Assembly: GCF_000179575.2 (NCBI RefSeq)
Contig: NC_015636.1
Coordinates: 1,341,495-1,405,494, forward strand
Direction of reading: 5' to 3'
DNA from: Methanothermococcus okinawensis IH1
Lineage (GTDB): Archaea > AGJL01 > Methanococci > Methanococcales > Methanococcaceae
DNA: 64,000 bases
The notes under the pieces are model-generated. The model saw only the letters and a program-made list of their open reading frames with translations. It did not search any database and was not told the DNA's origin. Position numbers and translations under genes: made by a program. This document shows, in pieces, positions 30,135 to 38,985 of this stretch (positions are counted from its first letter, which is position 1; each line of letters opens with the position of its first letter).

Positions 30135-30200
30135 TGTTAATTTTAAATTATTTTAAATAATAGCTAAATAATTATTAACTCATACATTAATTTTAATTTT

Positions 30201-30809
30201 TTAATTATTACTTACATTCCATAATCCTATTTTGTGTTCTTTTGCATATCTTTCCTCTTTTAAATATTTAGTTTTCAATTCAAAATTAGACACATAAACC
30301 CTTGCATATCCATTTTTAAGTAATTCTTCGTTAAAATCATCTCCATCTATAAATATATATGCGAGATATCTACCGTAGTACCCTTTTCTTGGAGCCTCAT
30401 TGTCAAAAACTACAATGACAGTTTTATTTCCCAGCATCCTTTCCGCATAATCTTTTGCCTTATATCCCCAAACTTTTAAATAAGTTATGTTACTAATTGG
30501 ATGATTATTTATATAAAATTTTTCAGGGCTATTTTTATGATATATTTCAGGAGTATCTACCCCTAAAAGTCTTATTTTGTATTTTTTCCCATTTTTATCC
30601 ATAACCCATATAGTATCTCCATCCGTGATTTTTATAACCTTGGCAGTGAAATGCTCATGACTATTGAGAAACTTTTGATATTCATAACTATTACCATTGT
30701 AATTGTTATTATTGCCATTGTTATCTGAAAATATATCTAAACATCCGGAAAAAATTATAAAAATACTCATAAACATTATTATACTAATAACCATCAATTT
30801 ATTTTTAAT
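30201..30809 (-). CDS. Exported thermonuclease-like lipoprotein (SNase fold)
   Basis: About 202 residues. A hydrophobic signal ends in the lipobox-like IFSGCLD, so the enzyme is probably tethered outside the cell. The nuclease domain has ITDGDTIWV, IRLLGVDTPE (Arg and Glu of the active site) and APRKGYYGRYLAYI (second Arg), the staphylococcal nuclease set. It likely cuts extracellular DNA or RNA. Start: GGTGA lies four bases before an ATT codon at 30809, followed by Lys-Asn-Lys, a proper signal-peptide start; the TTG and ATG at 30797 and 30794 are too far from the site. Confidence 0.87.
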   Translation of the reverse strand: MKNKLMVISIIMFMSIFIIFSGCLDIFSDNNGNNNNYNGNSYEYQKFLNSHEHFTAKVIKITDGDTIWVMDKNGKKYKIRLLGVDTPEIYHKNSPEKFYINNHPISNITYLKVWGYKAKDYAERMLGNKTVIVVFDNEAPRKGYYGRYLAYIFIDGDDFNEELLKNGYARVYVSNFELKTKYLKEERYAKEHKIGLWNVSNN

Positions 30810-30993
30810 AATTTCACCTCATATATGGCAATATAAAATAATAATAATTTTTATAGCTAAAAATATAAATAAAATATATATATATATTAGTTCTTTAATT
30901 TATTTGGTTTTATAATTTATTTAATATTTTATTTTTATATCTGTTATATTCTTATACTTATATCATTAACTAATCATTTTAAAAGGTCATAAT

Positions 30994-31521
30994 ATGGATT
31001 TAATTTTAAACTTAATAGTATTGTTGCTGGTATTTGTATTAATTATATTATTTTTGAAATATTTAAAATTAAAAGACGAAATAGAACGCAGGGCATTGAG
31101 TTTGTTCGAGGAATGGAGAAGCACAGAGTTAAAAAAAGAAGTTGAGGAAAAAGCAAAAATACTATTTAGTGAGTGGAAACAAAAAGAAGAAAAAAATATA
31201 CGAAGGGATGCTATTAAAAGAAGCGAAGCTGTTGTAATGGGAAAAATAACAGAACATTTAGTCCCATACTTTCCAGAGTTTAAATATAATCCAAAAGATG
31301 CAAGATTCGTTGGAAGCCCTGTGGATTTTATAGTATTTGATGGATTAAGCGAGGATAATTTAAAAAAAATAGTATTTATAGAGGTAAAAACTGGAAAAAA
31401 AGGGACTTTATCACATAGGGAAAAACTGATTAAAAAATGTGTTGAAGATAAAAATATTGAATATGAATTAATACACCATGATTACAACCATAATAATAAA
31501 AATTCTAAAATAAAAAAATAA
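30994..31521 (+). CDS. Membrane-anchored endonuclease related to archaeal Holliday junction resolvase
   Basis: 175 residues. An N-terminal membrane helix (about 3-22), a helical charged linker (25-75), then a PD-(D/E)xK nuclease core: GSPVDFIVFDG and IVFIEVKTGK, with RSEAVVMGKITEHL before it. This is the Endonuc_Hjr/COG4741 family, known as a distant relative of Hjc. The Lys/Asn tail is likely disordered. It stands opposite the thermonuclease gene, and the two share a 185-base region between their starts. Confidence 0.83.
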   Translation: MDLILNLIVLLLVFVLIILFLKYLKLKDEIERRALSLFEEWRSTELKKEVEEKAKILFSEWKQKEEKNIRRDAIKRSEAVVMGKITEHLVPYFPEFKYNPKDARFVGSPVDFIVFDGLSEDNLKKIVFIEVKTGKKGTLSHREKLIKKCVEDKNIEYELIHHDYNHNNKNSKIKK

Positions 31522-31573
31522 AATTAAATTAAAAGAATAAAAAATTAAAAAATAAAATAAAAAATTATGTTAT

Positions 31574-32278
31574 TTATTCTGCTTTTACTTCTTTTACTTC
31601 CTCATTTTCCTCTACTGCCTCATTGGTAGCTTCTTCTACTTCTTCGGTTTCTTCCTGTTTAGGAGCTCCTACTGGTTTTCCAAATTCTAAAACTTCTGAT
31701 TTATATATTTCTACCCTTTTCATAGGGAATATTTTTCTACATTCCCCATATATTTTTGAACCTAAGCCACCCAATAACATTGCCTGAACGAATTCTGGGA
31801 ATGTTGCGTTTTTAGCCATATCTCTAACAATTTCTTCCATTTTCTTTCTTATATCTGTTTTATGATGGTCCCTTGCTCTAACAGCTGTTAATACCATAGA
31901 TTTAACTCTTATTTTGTATCCATCTTTTGTTCTTACATCTGTTACGGTTGTTATTTTACTTCTTCTTCTCCTAATTAATGATTTTAGATATTCTCTTGTT
32001 GTATCATGCCCAACGAATTGGGTTGTTGCGTTTGTTCCGCTAACTCCGTCTATTTTGAAATACATTCTTACCATGTGTTTTGAATGGTCATTTGTCAAGT
32101 CTTTTAAACTTGTTTCTGCCACTCTTCCAATAACCAATGATGGGTCATTTGCAGGGGTATGACCTATCAAATCCCCACCAAATGTCTGTGGAGTATATAT
32201 GTTATACCATGATTTTGTTTTCCAAGTATCTCTGGCCATTCTTCTTCCTTTGCCAGCCCTAGCTTTCATTCTTGCCAT
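31574..32278 (-). CDS. rps3ae: Small ribosomal subunit protein eS1 (S3Ae)
   Basis: 234 residues. Begins MARMKARAGKGRRMARDTWK and has WYNIYTPQTFGGDLIGHTPA, typical of archaeal S3Ae, which sits near the mRNA exit of the 30S subunit. The C-terminal 25 residues are a Glu/Val-rich acidic tail (EETEEVEEATNEAVEENEEV) longer than needed for the fold. GAGGTGTAATTC precedes the ATG. Confidence 0.96.
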   Translation of the reverse strand: MARMKARAGKGRRMARDTWKTKSWYNIYTPQTFGGDLIGHTPANDPSLVIGRVAETSLKDLTNDHSKHMVRMYFKIDGVSGTNATTQFVGHDTTREYLKSLIRRRRSKITTVTDVRTKDGYKIRVKSMVLTAVRARDHHKTDIRKKMEEIVRDMAKNATFPEFVQAMLLGGLGSKIYGECRKIFPMKRVEIYKSEVLEFGKPVGAPKQEETEEVEEATNEAVEENEEVKEVKAE

Positions 32279-32433
32279 GAATTACACCTCATTAGTGATA
32301 TTAGTATTTTATTATGGTGATTTTAATTCAATTTTTGATTTTAATATTAATAATACTTAATAATCAATATCCTAAACATATCCTTAGTTTATAATATAAT
32401 AGGTAATGGATATTATTAGGTATAGGATAAATA

Positions 32434-33051
32434 TTATACAACAACATTATCTGTTAAATCTTCATAGTTTCTAATGGGTCTTGAAGTATTTGCATATATT
32501 CTTTTTATTTTTCTTGCAATTTCCCTCTTGAATGTTCCTTTCTCAGTTTTTATCATCTTTATTTTAAAGAACATTCTCCCCACACGATAGGTTGTTTCGT
32601 TATCAAATACATAATCCTGAGGGACCAATATATTGACGGAATAGGTAGTATTCCTATCATTTATGGAAATACCGACCTTTTTAGGTATATTTAAAGATTT
32701 TGCCCATATGGTTTGGATATCCTCAACCTTCGATGACATAACCCTCTTTGTAGTTTCTATACTTGTTATCTCCACATCTTCTCCAAAAATATTTATTACA
32801 TCCCCAACTTTTAAAATCTCATCTACTGGAAGTTGAGAAACCTTTTTCTCGGATTCCCCATATCTGCTTATGATTATCTTTACATCTTTTAATTTTAAAG
32901 TTTTTTCAATATCATGAACATATCCACAGTTTAAACATTTTACAGTTAGTTTAACATGCTTCTTAGATTCTTGACTTTTTAGTATCTCATGAGGGGTTAT
33001 ATCATCGCATATTGGGCATTCAAATAATAATTCTTCATCCATTTTCATCAT
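32434..33051 (-). CDS. Archaeal zinc-finger protein, HVO_0476/COG1326-like
   Basis: 205 residues. The N-terminus has a zinc ribbon: CPICDDITPHEIL and CLNCGYVH (near 13-45). The rest is beta-rich with GDVINIFGEDVEITSIET, like an RNA-binding beta barrel. It matches the archaeal family COG1326, function unknown. It lies between S3Ae and S2 on the same strand, which suggests a link to translation. Three ATGs lie within the first ten bases of the frame; the one at 33042 has the best-placed binding site, so the protein may start three codons later. Confidence 0.8.
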   Translation of the reverse strand: MMKMDEELLFECPICDDITPHEILKSQESKKHVKLTVKCLNCGYVHDIEKTLKLKDVKIIISRYGESEKKVSQLPVDEILKVGDVINIFGEDVEITSIETTKRVMSSKVEDIQTIWAKSLNIPKKVGISINDRNTTYSVNILVPQDYVFDNETTYRVGRMFFKIKMIKTEKGTFKREIARKIKRIYANTSRPIRNYEDLTDNVVV

Positions 33052-33147
33052 CCTTGGCGTAGTGAGATATGCCTATATATTTTATTATTTTTTATATATT
33101 TTGTATCTATCATATTTCATATTTTGCATAATTTATTTACTTTTTTC

Positions 33148-33810
33148 TTATTTTCTTCTTCTCCTTCCTCTGCCTCTCTGGAATTGTTGTGGGGTAATTT
33201 TTACCTTAACATTCATAGCTCTTTCCAAGAATTCTTCATATGTGAATGGCACATCTTCTCCAATTAATCCTCTGTTTTTTAAATATTCTCTTGCTATAAG
33301 ATAGTATATTAATGAAACAGCCTTTCTACCCTTATTGTTTGTTGGAATTATGAAATCAATAAATGAGGTCAAATGTTCTGTATCACACATTCCAATGATA
33401 GGGATTCCAATTTCTATGGCTTCTTTTAATGCCTGTCTATCAACCCTAGGGTCACTTAAAAATAAAACCTCTGGTTCAAGGAATTTCCTTGATGATGGGT
33501 TTGTTAATGTTCCTGGAACAAATCTTCCTGCTACTGTATTTATGCCTGTTACTTGACCGAATTTTTTTAAAGGTCCAACTGAGTAAATTCTTCTTGAAAC
33601 TGCTAAAATATCTTCTGGTTCATAGTTTGATAAGAATTTTGCTGCCAATCTTATTCTTTCATCTGTTTTTCTAACATCTAAAACATAGAGTCCATCAGAC
33701 CTTACCCTGTAAATGAACCTTTTCATATCTTCTGTTTTTTGCTGAGTTCCTATATGGATTCCAGACGCCAAATATGTGTCTAATGTTGTCAATAGGTTTT
33801 CATCTGTCAT
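33148..33810 (-). CDS. rps2: Small ribosomal subunit protein uS2
   Basis: 220 residues. The archaeal S2 features are plain: [47 protein letters not shown], and [40 protein letters not shown]. The C-terminus is a basic [12 protein letters not shown] tail. GGAGGAGCAAAT precedes the ATG. A small hairpin lies in its leader (33838-33856). Confidence 0.96.
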   Translation of the reverse strand: MTDENLLTTLDTYLASGIHIGTQQKTEDMKRFIYRVRSDGLYVLDVRKTDERIRLAAKFLSNYEPEDILAVSRRIYSVGPLKKFGQVTGINTVAGRFVPGTLTNPSSRKFLEPEVLFLSDPRVDRQALKEAIEIGIPIIGMCDTEHLTSFIDFIIPTNNKGRKAVSLIYYLIAREYLKNRGLIGEDVPFTYEEFLERAMNVKVKITPQQFQRGRGRRRRK

Positions 33811-33837
33811 ATTTGCTCCTCCAAAAAAGTGGTTTTC

Positions 33838-33856
33838 TGGCTTAAAAACAAAGCCA
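33838..33856 (-). promoter_or_regulatory. Hairpin in the rps2 leader
   Basis: On the minus strand TGGCTT and AAGCCA face each other around a U-rich loop of seven bases, about 28 bases before the start codon and just before the GGAGG site. It could be a structure for control of S2 translation; a six-base stem is weak evidence. Confidence 0.3.
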
Positions 33857-34364
33857 TTTTTTATTTAAGATTTTAAGTAATTTTAAATTTATGTTTAATA
33901 TATATTATTTTATTTTTTATTTATATGTTGTTCATATATTATTTAGATTATTTAATCTTTATTTTTCTGTTAAACTACTTTAAAAAATTAACAATAGCAT
34001 AATATATACTGTGGTATATATAGTTTTCTAATGAAAAAATTAATTTAAAATGGAACGAAATTAATATATAAATATAAAAATAAAAAATAAATAAAGCATA
34101 AGGTAGCATAAAAAATTGAGATAATTAATAAAATAATAATAAAATAATAATAAAAATGTAATGTATAAATAATAAAAAATAATACCATAGTTTAAATATT
34201 ATAGAGCTCTATATAAAAATTCTAAAAAACAAAAACTAAAATAATAAAATTAAAAGAATAAATAATAAAAAATAGAAATTTATTAACTCTATTTTTAGTT
34301 ATTATATGGTAATTATTTAATTATTTTTATTTTATCAATAATATATATAATCAATGGTGATTTT
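33857..34364. other. Gene-free AT-rich region between rps2 and nop5
   Basis: No coding frame or RNA gene is visible. It holds an inverted repeat of 8-base arms around TGTG at 34002-34021 (ATATATAC ... GTATATAT), which may be a promoter or binding site for either divergent gene, and an A-rich stretch (34060-34300) with one GAGCTC at 34203. Confidence 0.5.
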
Positions 34365-35747
34365 ATGATATATTTAACATTTGCACCATATGGAGCATTT
34401 GCTTTGGAATCCAATGGAAATTTAGAGAATTTAACACTAAACGACTTAAAATATTGCAAAATCTTTGAAGAAGAAGATATTCCTAAAATTATGTATAATT
34501 TAAGAAATGGAAATTTTGAAATCGTTGAGGAACTAAAAAAAGAGTGGAATTTAAATAAAGACGAAGAAAAAGAAGAAATAAGCATTGAATTATCCGAGAA
34601 CGAACCTAACATAGCAGGGGAGCTCATACGAAAAAACTTATATGAGCTCGGTAAAAAGTATAATGTTTTTGAAGATTATAACAATTTCATTGAAAAAATG
34701 AATTTATGGGGCACTGAATTTACAAAATTACTCATGAAAAAATCTTCTGAGGAGAGGGATAAATTAATAATTCAGACAGTAAGTGCATTGGATGATTTAG
34801 ACGAATCTTTAAATTTATTCTCTGAGAGGTTTAGAGAGTGGTATTCATTGTATTTTCCAGAAATGGACAAATTAATAAAAAAACATGAGCTCTATGTAGA
34901 TGTAGCATCCACATATACAGAGAGGGAGAATTATACAAGAACTAGATTAAAAAAATCTCTCCCTTCAAAATTAGCAAGGACATTATCCACAGTTGCAAAA
35001 AAATCAATGGGTGCAGAATTATCAGATAGAGACCTAAGTATTATAAAAACATTTGCAGAAGAAATAAAGTCCATGTATAAACTTAGAGAAAATTTACAGA
35101 ATTATTTGGAAGAATTGATGGAAGAAATAGCACCAAACTTAACAAAAATAGCAGGTTCATCGTTGGGTGCAAGATTAATAAGTTTAACAGGGGGTATAGA
35201 TAGGTTGTCAAAACTTCCAGCATCTACAATACAGGTAATGGGTGCAGAAAAGGCATTATTTGCACATCTTAGAGAGGGAGCTCTGCCTCCAAAACATGGT
35301 GTGATATTCCAGCATCCACTTCTTCAATCATCACCATGGTGGATTAGAGGTAAGGTTGCAAGAGCTCTTGCATGCAAACTTTCAATTGCAGTAAGGGCTG
35401 ATGTGTATGGAAACTATATTGCAGATGAGCTCTTAGATGACCTCAATAAAAAGGTAGAATCCATAAAAGAAAAATATCCAGAACCAAAAAAGAAAAAACC
35501 AGTAAGAAGGGACGATAATAGAAGAGGTAGTAATAGAGGCAGAAGCGGAAAAGATAAAGGTAGAAGAGATGTTAAAGGTAGAGGAGATAAAGATGGAAGT
35601 AGAACCAAGGGCAAACCCGCTGGAAAAGGAAAAAAACAGACAAAATTTAAAGCTGCAAAATCAGAAAAGACTAAACAGAAAAGTCATAAAAAGGATAGAC
35701 CTAAAACTGAAAGAAAGGTAATAGGAAAAACATCCTCTAAATTGTAA
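34365..35747 (+). CDS. nop5: C/D-box RNP core protein Nop5 (Nop56/58 family)
   Basis: 460 residues. N-terminal domain (1-115) binds fibrillarin; a coiled-coil region (about 130-250) dimerises; the Nop domain follows with APNLTKIAGSSLGARLISLTGG, PASTIQVMGAEKALFAHL and PKHGVIFQHPLLQSSPWWIRGKVARALA. The last 75 residues are a Lys/Arg/Gly tail (RRDDNRRGSNRGRSG...), likely RNA-binding. It guides 2'-O-methylation with fibrillarin, which is the next gene 253 bases on, and L7Ae. GGTGATTTT precedes the ATG. Confidence 0.97.
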   Translation: MIYLTFAPYGAFALESNGNLENLTLNDLKYCKIFEEEDIPKIMYNLRNGNFEIVEELKKEWNLNKDEEKEEISIELSENEPNIAGELIRKNLYELGKKYNVFEDYNNFIEKMNLWGTEFTKLLMKKSSEERDKLIIQTVSALDDLDESLNLFSERFREWYSLYFPEMDKLIKKHELYVDVASTYTERENYTRTRLKKSLPSKLARTLSTVAKKSMGAELSDRDLSIIKTFAEEIKSMYKLRENLQNYLEELMEEIAPNLTKIAGSSLGARLISLTGGIDRLSKLPASTIQVMGAEKALFAHLREGALPPKHGVIFQHPLLQSSPWWIRGKVARALACKLSIAVRADVYGNYIADELLDDLNKKVESIKEKYPEPKKKKPVRRDDNRRGSNRGRSGKDKGRRDVKGRGDKDGSRTKGKPAGKGKKQTKFKAAKSEKTKQKSHKKDRPKTERKVIGKTSSKL

Positions 35748-36000
35748 TTAAGTATTATAAATTACTTTAAATTATATATAGTCAAAGACAGAACTTTGTT
35801 AATTATTAATTCACATACAATAAAACCTATGTGATACTTACAGTTTCTATACAATAAAATGAGATAATATTAGGTTAATAAATTTCTATTAGTTAAATTT
35901 GTTATGTCGAGAACTATAAATTACATTAAATTATCATTTTTAAATATTTTAAATATTAAATATGTATTAAATGTTCTATAATTAAATATTTGGTGATACT

Positions 36001-36684
36001 GTGAAAATTAAGGAGATTTTTGATAATATTTACGAAGTAGATATGGGCGATGGAATAAAAAGAATAGCTACAAAATCGCTTGTTCCATCAAAAAGAGTAT
36101 ATGGAGAAAGATTAATAGAAGTAGATGGCGTAGAGTATAGAATTTGGAATCCAAATAAAAGTAAATTGGGAGCTTCCATAATAAATGGTTTAAAATATAT
36201 GCCAATCAAAAGGAACACAAAAGTCCTTTATTTAGGGGTATCTGCGGGAACAACACCATCTCATGTTGCCGATATAACTGAAAAAGGACCAGTTTATTCT
36301 GTGGAATTTGCACCAAGGATTATGAGGGAGTTTTTAGAAGTTTGCAACGATAGGAAAAATTTAATTCCGATATTGGGAGATGCTAATACTCCAAATGTAT
36401 ATGCTAACATGGTTGAGGAAGTGGATGTAATATTTGAGGATGTTGCACAACCAAATCAGGCAGAAATACTTGTAAAAAATGCAAAATGGTTTTTAAAAGA
36501 AAATGGATATGGAATGATTTCCATAAAAGCCAGAAGTGTTGATGTTGTGAGAAATCCAAAAGAGATATTTAAAGAACAGAAAGAAATTTTAATAAATGGC
36601 GGTTTTGAAATTATCGACGAAGTAAATATTGAACCATTTGAAAAAGACCACATGCTGTTTGTAGGAATTTGGAGAAAACATTAA
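36001..36684 (+). CDS. flpA: Fibrillarin, rRNA/tRNA 2'-O-methyltransferase
   Basis: 227 residues. GTG start with GGTGATACT before it. The fold has VLYLGVSAGTTPSHVADI (S-adenosylmethionine binding), VYSVEFAPRIMREFLEV, ILGDANTP, VDVIFEDVAQPNQAEI and GMISIKARSVDV with the catalytic K-D-K-H region. It methylates ribose positions chosen by C/D guide RNAs, in complex with Nop5 encoded just upstream. Confidence 0.97.
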   Translation: MKIKEIFDNIYEVDMGDGIKRIATKSLVPSKRVYGERLIEVDGVEYRIWNPNKSKLGASIINGLKYMPIKRNTKVLYLGVSAGTTPSHVADITEKGPVYSVEFAPRIMREFLEVCNDRKNLIPILGDANTPNVYANMVEEVDVIFEDVAQPNQAEILVKNAKWFLKENGYGMISIKARSVDVVRNPKEIFKEQKEILINGGFEIIDEVNIEPFEKDHMLFVGIWRKH

Positions 36685-36773
36685 AAATAAAAAATATAAG
36701 GAACCAATAATAAATTAAATAATTATAATTTAATAAAAATGAGTATATTATATTTTATTTTATGCATTATATT

Positions 36774-36822
36774 TTATTTTTTATTTTTTTAATTTAATTT
36801 ATTTTTATTTATTTACTTTTAT
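36774..36822 (+). terminator. T-rich stretch after fibrillarin, possible terminator
   Basis: Several runs of four to seven T on the + strand follow the fibrillarin gene. Archaeal RNA polymerase stops at such runs; there is no hairpin. Confidence 0.3.
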
Positions 36823-36943
36823 TTTTAGCAATGATACTTAATATTTTATAATATCTATATTAATATTTAGTCTGATGATTCCAAGATTTATAATTTTAAT
36901 AATTTCAATAATTTTAAAATATGTTAGTTCAATAGGTGATATA

Positions 36944-38332
36944 ATGGATAAATTCACAGAAAATCTTGCTGAATGGGATAAAAAATATGTTTGGCATCCA
37001 TACACACAGATGAAAGAGTATAATCCACCATTAAAAAATATAATTGTAGAAAAGGGTGAAGGAAACTATTTAGTGGATATAAATGGAAAAAAATACCTCG
37101 ATGCAGTCTCATCTATATGGTGCAATTTATTTGGTCATAGCGAGAAAAGAATAATAGATGCCATAAAAAATCAGGCTGAAAAGATATGTCACTCTACACT
37201 TTTAGGCTGTGGAAATATCCCTTCAATAGTTTTAGCAAAAAAACTTGTTGAAATAACTCCACCCCATTTAAATAAGGTATTTTATTCAGAAGATGGTGCA
37301 GAAGCAGTAGAAATAGCTGTTAAAATGGCTTTTGAATATTACCAATTAAGAGATGGTAAAAATAATAAAAGAACAAAATTTGTTTCAGTGAAAGAAGGAT
37401 ATCATGGAGACACAATTGGAACAATGAGTGTGGGAGGTAGTGAAACATTCCATGGATGTTTTAAACCACTTTTATTTAAGGGATATCATGCCGGAGCTCC
37501 GTACTGTTATAGGTGCGAATACCACAATTTTAAAGATACCGATGAGAGGGATGAAAAGGGATGCAGTATGAAATGTCTTGAAAACATGCTGAATCTTATA
37601 GAAAATCATAAGGATGAGATTTTTTGTGTAATTCTTGAAGCAGGGGTAATGGGTTCAGCAGGTATGATACCATATCCTGATGGATATATAGAAGAAGTTG
37701 CAAAAAAATGTAAGGAAAACGACATAATCTTAATACTCGATGAGGTGGCAACATTCGGGAGACTTGGAAAACACCTTTTTTCAGATAATGAAACATTGAA
37801 GAAATTGGGAAAGCCAGATATAATTACACTTGGAAAGGGAATAACTGGGGGGTATGTGCCACTTGCAGCAACCATTACAACAGAAGAGATATATAATCAA
37901 TTTTTAGGGGATTTTGAAGAATGCAGACAACTTTTCCACGGACATACCTACACGGGAAATCAAATATTATGTGCTGCATCTATTGCCACGATGGACATAT
38001 TAAAAAACGACAAGATATTTGAAAATATTGGCGAAAAAATAAAATTACTACATAACTCATTGGATAAATTGAAGGAGCTCGAACATGTTGGTGATGTTAG
38101 GAAGAGAGGTTTTATGATTGGTATAGAGCTCGTAAAGAATAAAGAAACTAAGGAACCATATCCTTATGAATTTAAAGCAGGATACAAAGTTGCGGATAAA
38201 TTGCTTGAAAAGGGCATATATATGAGACCCATATTTAATACTTTGATAGTTATCCCACCATTAACAATTACTGGGGAAGAAATAAAGTTTTTATGTGATA
38301 AGTTATATGAATCAATTAAAGAAACTTTATAG
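36944..38332 (+). CDS. bioA: Adenosylmethionine-8-amino-7-oxononanoate aminotransferase
   Basis: 462 residues. A class III aminotransferase with KYVWHPYTQMKEY at the N-terminus, typical of BioA, SEDGAEAVEIAVKMA, YHGDTIGTMSVGG, ILDEVATFGR and the PLP-binding lysine in ITLGKGITGGYVPLAA. It uses S-adenosylmethionine as amino donor in biotin synthesis. I chose the ATG at 36944 because GGTGATATA precedes it; a longer reading adds a hydrophobic run. No other biotin gene is in the window. Confidence 0.94.
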   Translation: MDKFTENLAEWDKKYVWHPYTQMKEYNPPLKNIIVEKGEGNYLVDINGKKYLDAVSSIWCNLFGHSEKRIIDAIKNQAEKICHSTLLGCGNIPSIVLAKKLVEITPPHLNKVFYSEDGAEAVEIAVKMAFEYYQLRDGKNNKRTKFVSVKEGYHGDTIGTMSVGGSETFHGCFKPLLFKGYHAGAPYCYRCEYHNFKDTDERDEKGCSMKCLENMLNLIENHKDEIFCVILEAGVMGSAGMIPYPDGYIEEVAKKCKENDIILILDEVATFGRLGKHLFSDNETLKKLGKPDIITLGKGITGGYVPLAATITTEEIYNQFLGDFEECRQLFHGHTYTGNQILCAASIATMDILKNDKIFENIGEKIKLLHNSLDKLKELEHVGDVRKRGFMIGIELVKNKETKEPYPYEFKAGYKVADKLLEKGIYMRPIFNTLIVIPPLTITGEEIKFLCDKLYESIKETL

Positions 38333-38406
38333 TTTTTATTAAATAATAATTATCGTAATTACTATTTAATTATTAAATAATTAGAACGATGTTATAAGGT
38401 ATTTTT

Positions 38407-38970
38407 ATGAAAATAAGGGAGTTATATCGTCAAACCATTCATATAATCTTTGGAATTGTTGTAGCTTTTTCTGTATTGTATATTAATAAATACACCCTTA
38501 TATTTTTATTAGTAGCCTTAATTGTTGTTGGAATCTTCTTATATTATTATTTAAAAGAGCATTACCTCCCAATAATATCTGATTTACTTAGCAGGTGTGA
38601 AAGGAAAAAAGAATTTGGAAAAGGGGCAATTTTATTTGCAATTGGTTTGTTGATAACATTGATTGTAGTTAAGGATATTAATGCCATATTCTATTCCATA
38701 TTGGTTTTTGCCATTGGAGATGGATTAGCTACATTAATTGGGGTTAGGGGGAAATTAAAAATAGAATATTTTGGAAAAACTATTGAAGGATTTTTGGCGT
38801 TTTTTATTTCAGCAGGTATTGTCTTATATTATCCTTATGGAATATTGGGCATTGCCGTTGCCTTTATTGGAGCATGCATTGAATTTATTAGTAAAAAAAT
38901 AAAGATAGATGATAATTTAATTCTTCCAGTTTTTGTGGGAATTATATTGGAGATAATTGGAAGCATTTAA
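38407..38970 (+). CDS. Dolichol-kinase-like membrane enzyme (COG0170)
   Basis: 187 residues, about six membrane helices. The motif VFAIGDGLATLIG plus GKTIEGFLAFFISA near 100-135 marks the CTP-dependent polyprenol/diacylglycerol kinase and cytidylyltransferase group. In archaea a role in dolichyl-phosphate recycling or lipid head-group activation is likely, but the substrate is not shown. It ends 15 bases from the oppositely oriented repeat/NYN gene. Confidence 0.8.
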   Translation: MKIRELYRQTIHIIFGIVVAFSVLYINKYTLIFLLVALIVVGIFLYYYLKEHYLPIISDLLSRCERKKEFGKGAILFAIGLLITLIVVKDINAIFYSILVFAIGDGLATLIGVRGKLKIEYFGKTIEGFLAFFISAGIVLYYPYGILGIAVAFIGACIEFISKKIKIDDNLILPVFVGIILEIIGSI

Positions 38971-38985
38971 TGCAATATATGGTAT

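Noticed and set aside
33857-34364. Replication origin in the longest AT-rich gap
   Set aside because: No Cdc6/Orc gene is near, and no repeated origin-recognition boxes were seen.
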